5,661 bases of DNA from Flectobacillus sp. (GTDB lineage Bacteria; Bacteroidota; Bacteroidia; Cytophagales; Spirosomataceae): NCBI GenBank assembly GCA_029865665.1, contig JARXAV010000177.1:1-5661 (forward strand), in the 5' to 3' direction. Of the stretch, positions 5,110 to 5,661 are shown piece after piece. A program made the position numbers and the translations under genes. The notes beneath the pieces are model-generated. The model had not been told where the DNA came from, made no database searches, and was given only the letters and a program-made list of their open reading frames with translations. How positions within the stretch are numbered: the stretch's first letter is position 1; the number at the start of each line of letters is the position of its first letter.

Positions 5110-5661
5110 AATTAACTATTTTACGCAAGTGCATATTAGCGTCCTTGTTAGTAGCCAACTATGGTGGCTTTGCCCAAGTAGAAGGTGCAAGCAACGGAAC
5201 AACTGCTACTGATTCTACGAGCATCACCGCTCCGAATCAGCCTATTGTAGTTGAACAAACATGGTTGATTGACCCAAAATTGGTTCAGCCTCGTTTGCTT
5301 GCTTTGCAAAAGGAAATCCCTCTGACTTACAATAGCTTTACCCATCAGTTTGTGGAGTATTTTGCCTATCGTAAACCGTCATTTACGAAGACAATGTTGG
5401 AGAAAAAAGATATGTTCTTCCCATTGTATGAGAAATATTTGAAGAAATACGGCTTGCCAGATGAATTAAAGTACCTATCTTTAATTGAGTCAGGTTTAAA
5501 CCCAAGAGTATTATCTCGTGCGGGTGCTGGCGGTCTGTGGCAGTTCATGCCTAAAACCGCTCGTATTGATTTTGGTTTACGCATTGATGAATACATAGAT
5601 GAACGCTTTGACCCCGAAAGAGCCACAGAGGCAGCTTGTCGTTATATGCGTCAGTTATATA
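5106..5661 (+). CDS. MltD-like lytic transglycosylase (GH23/SLT domain), 5' part
   Basis: This gene is open at the right edge; 185 codons are visible. The start is firm because an in-frame TGA lies at 5097-5099. The N-terminus is a signal peptide (basic MKLTILRK, hydrophobic core about 9-18, likely cleavage after Ala23 in GGFAQ), so the enzyme acts in the periplasm. A Thr/Ser-rich linker follows (about 25-50), then an SLT/GH23 domain from about residue 98. Catalytic Glu128 lies in LSLIESGLNPRVLS (124-137), followed by the hallmark GAGGLWQFMPKTAR (140-153). Such enzymes cleave the MurNAc-GlcNAc bond of peptidoglycan, leaving 1,6-anhydro ends, in wall remodelling. Bacteroidota homologues often continue into C-terminal LysM repeats, which would lie beyond the window. 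An exact -7 box (4976-4983) and a 24-codon frame overlapping the start (5035-5109) bear on its expression. Confidence 0.94.
   Translation, partial: MKLTILRKCILASLLVANYGGFAQVEGASNGTTATDSTSITAPNQPIVVEQTWLIDPKLVQPRLLALQKEIPLTYNSFTHQFVEYFAYRKPSFTKTMLEKKDMFFPLYEKYLKKYGLPDELKYLSLIESGLNPRVLSRAGAGGLWQFMPKTARIDFGLRIDEYIDERFDPERATEAACRYMRQLY

Noticed and set aside
5148..5626. Two minus-strand frames of 65 and 86 codons near the right edge
   Set aside because: They lie antisense to the clear signal peptide and SLT domain of the transglycosylase gene and have no features of their own.

Overview
The window looks like ordinary chromosome from an AT-rich Bacteroidota, probably of the Cytophagales type. This rests on the kinds of proteins encoded, on intergenic promoters of the Bacteroidota form (-7 box TAnnTTTG, with an exact TATCTTTG at 4976-4983), and on the general lack of Shine-Dalgarno sequences before the genes. 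The exact genus cannot be read from the sequence.

Layout. At the left edge is the N-terminus of a minus-strand gene that resembles the FAD-binding/Fe-S oxidoreductases (GlcD/D-lactate dehydrogenase type). A divergent, gene-poor spacer (161-625) separates it from a plus-strand MacB/FtsX-type ABC transporter permease (626-1873). The remaining genes all lie on the plus strand: a small membrane-anchored protein of a Bacteroidota family (2055-2423), a YkvA/DUF1232 membrane protein (2668-3105), the twin-arginine translocase subunit TatA (3180-3389), the GatA subunit of the tRNA amidotransferase (3502-4917), and the 5' part of a secreted MltD-like lytic transglycosylase (5106 to the right edge, open at the edge).

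The genes appear to be separate transcription units rather than one operon. Hairpin-plus-T-tract terminators follow the small membrane protein gene (2457-2488), tatA (3422-3466) and probably gatA (4951-4974), and promoter-like sites precede tatA and the transglycosylase gene. Five of the seven products act at the cell envelope (transporter permease, two small membrane proteins, TatA, peptidoglycan lyase). GatA is a translation factor and the oxidoreductase is metabolic. I see no phage, IS, CRISPR, toxin-antitoxin or biosynthetic cluster and no convincing new system.

The details most worth a second look are a 24-codon reading frame with a good Shine-Dalgarno that ends in an ATGA overlap with the transglycosylase start, a pair of hairpins followed by a T-run just before the ykvA-like gene with no gene upstream for it to terminate, and terminators that interlock with the next gene's promoter.
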